64,000 nucleotides of DNA, from the NCBI RefSeq assembly GCF_029227915.1, contig NC_079881.1, positions 25,769,501-25,833,500 on the forward strand, read 5' to 3'. This document shows positions 63,187 to 64,000 of this stretch, in pieces; position 1 is the stretch's first letter; every line of letters starts with the position of its first letter. The notes beneath the pieces were generated by a model. The model was not told the origin of the DNA, did no database searches, and saw only the letters and a program-made list of their open reading frames with translations. Source of the stretch: Hydractinia symbiolongicarpus (Eukaryota > Cnidaria > Hydrozoa > Anthoathecata > Hydractiniidae). The translations under genes were made by a program, and so were the position numbers.

Positions 63187-64000
63187 AATCGTTCGGGAAG
63201 TGAGTTTACTTCTTGGGTACTTTCTTTGTATACTTTTGACTATACGGGCGGAGTCCGGGATTTACGGGAAATTGCGGGTTTTCGTTTGCCGGCGATTAAA
63301 CTCCTTTCATTCAGCGTCTCATCAAAAATGAAATCGTTTTTAAAAACTACAAGTCTCATGCGTTTTAGTGGTGAAGAAATAATTTAAAAAATCGTTCGGC
63401 AAATGAGTTTACTCCCTGGGTATTTTCTTTGTATACATTCGACTATACGGCCAAGCCCGGGATTTACGGGAAATCGCGGGTTTTCGTTTGCCGGCGATTA
63501 AACTCCTTTTATTCAGCGTCTCATCAAAAACTAAATCATTTTTGAAAACTACAAGTCTCATGCGTTTTAGTGGTGAAAAAATAATTTAAAGAATCGTTTG
63601 GGAAATGAGTTTACTCCCTGGGTACTTTCTTTGTATACTTTTCACTGTACGGGCCGAGTCCGTGATATACGGAAAATCGCGGGTTTTCGTTTGCCGGCGA
63701 TTAAACTCCTTTTATTCAGCGTCTCATCAAAAATGAAATCATTTTTGAAAACTACAAGTCTCATGCGTTTTAGTGGTGAAAAAATAATTTAAAGAATCGT
63801 TCGGGAAGTGAGTTTACTCCCTGGGTACTTTCTTTGTATACATTTGACTATACGGGTCAAGCCCGGGATTTACGGCAAATCGCGGGTTTTCGTTTGCCGG
63901 CGATTAAACTCCTTTTATTCAGCGTCTCATAAAAAATGAAATCATTTTTGAAAACTACAAGTCTCATGCGTCTTAGTGGTGAAAAAATAATTTAAAAAAT
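63187..64000 (+). repeat. Right-edge units B/H-D-A-F
   Basis: A B/H hybrid (63,187; TTACTTCTTGGG start, CATTCAGCGTCTCATC, C-like tail), D (63,390), A (63,592) and F (63,795) end the window. This F copy has CAAATCGCGGG and ATTAAACTCC instead of the usual F bases, so it is F-like only at both ends. The array continues past the edge. Confidence 0.8.

Larger units (their letters stand above)
1..64000. repeat. 203-bp tandem satellite array filling the window
   Basis: The window is made entirely of head-to-tail copies of one monomer of 202-204 bp, all in the same orientation. I set the phase at the recurring AATCGTT; the first full copy begins at 56 and the last at about 63,795, giving about 315 copies. 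Copies share a conserved right half (from GCCGGCGATTAAA to the AATTTAA tail) and differ mainly in the left half, where diagnostic bases define types A to I. No unique sequence, transposon or gene interrupts the array and neither end is reached. In the reference copy 6340-6542 I count 77 G+C of 203. The organisation resembles centromeric or heterochromatic satellites with higher-order repeats; the monomer is not one I recognise, and its function is inference. Confidence 0.97.

Noticed and set aside
1-64000. A giant tandem-repeat protein gene
   Set aside because: 203 is not divisible by 3, so the frame changes at each monomer and stops occur in every frame within a few hundred bases.
1-64000. 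CRISPR array or integron attC array
   Set aside because: CRISPR repeats are short with unrelated spacers, whereas the full 203 bp is repeated here with no variable spacer. There are no cassette genes between units as an integron would have.
1-64000. A known satellite family such as primate alpha satellite (171 bp)
   Set aside because: The period and the sequence differ. I do not recognise the monomer and will not assign a name or species without a database search.
1-64000. rRNA, tRNA, transposon ends or terminal inverted repeats
   Set aside because: No conserved rRNA or tRNA motif was seen, no interruption of the array exists, and the only inverted repeats are the short dyads inside each monomer.

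Overview
The whole window is one uninterrupted head-to-tail tandem satellite array. About 315 copies of a roughly 203-bp monomer (about 38% G+C in the reference copy) run in one orientation from before base 1 to past base 64,000. I found no protein-coding gene I would defend, no rRNA or tRNA, no transposon, no CRISPR array and no unique sequence. The organism cannot be named from this. Size, purity and higher-order organisation point to centromeric or heterochromatic satellite DNA of a eukaryote. CpG is over-represented in the monomer (about 12 seen against about 7 expected), which argues against a lineage with strong CpG-methylation decay such as vertebrates.

Monomers fall into recognisable types, called here A to I. 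A, B, C, F, G, H and I are 203 bp. D is 202 bp (one base lost in the middle) and E is 204 bp (one extra A near its end). A subset of B copies is 202 bp. The types alternate in fixed orders, giving higher-order repeats (HORs): A-B-C-D (811 bp), E-A-B-C-D (1015 bp), A-F-G-H-D (1014 bp) and A-H-D (608 bp).

Layout: 1-5528 mainly ABCD; 4516-12492 a 15-monomer, 3041-bp compound unit in about 2.5 copies, with the only out-of-register junction in the window at 11,082-11,088; 12493-16747 hybrid-rich mosaic; 16748-23443 EABCD pentamers; 22429-34187 a 4664-bp duplication with a nested 2229-bp duplication; 34188-41893 two near-identical 3853-bp blocks; 41894-45544 AFGHD units with a 1420-bp duplication; 45545-49193 AHD trimers then ABCD; 49194-52439 F-G-B and related units; 52440-56092 E-containing seven-mer then ABCD; 56093-64000 units containing the new type I and a 1419-bp tandem duplication.

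Every monomer carries a 22-bp dyad (10-bp arms, 2-bp spacer) that is perfect in types A, C and G and one mismatch away in B, D, E, H and I. Types A and B carry additional type-specific dyads. These are the best candidates for functional elements. The short open frames in the array are by-products of the repeat: 203 is not a multiple of 3, the frames have no ATG start, and many copies carry stops.
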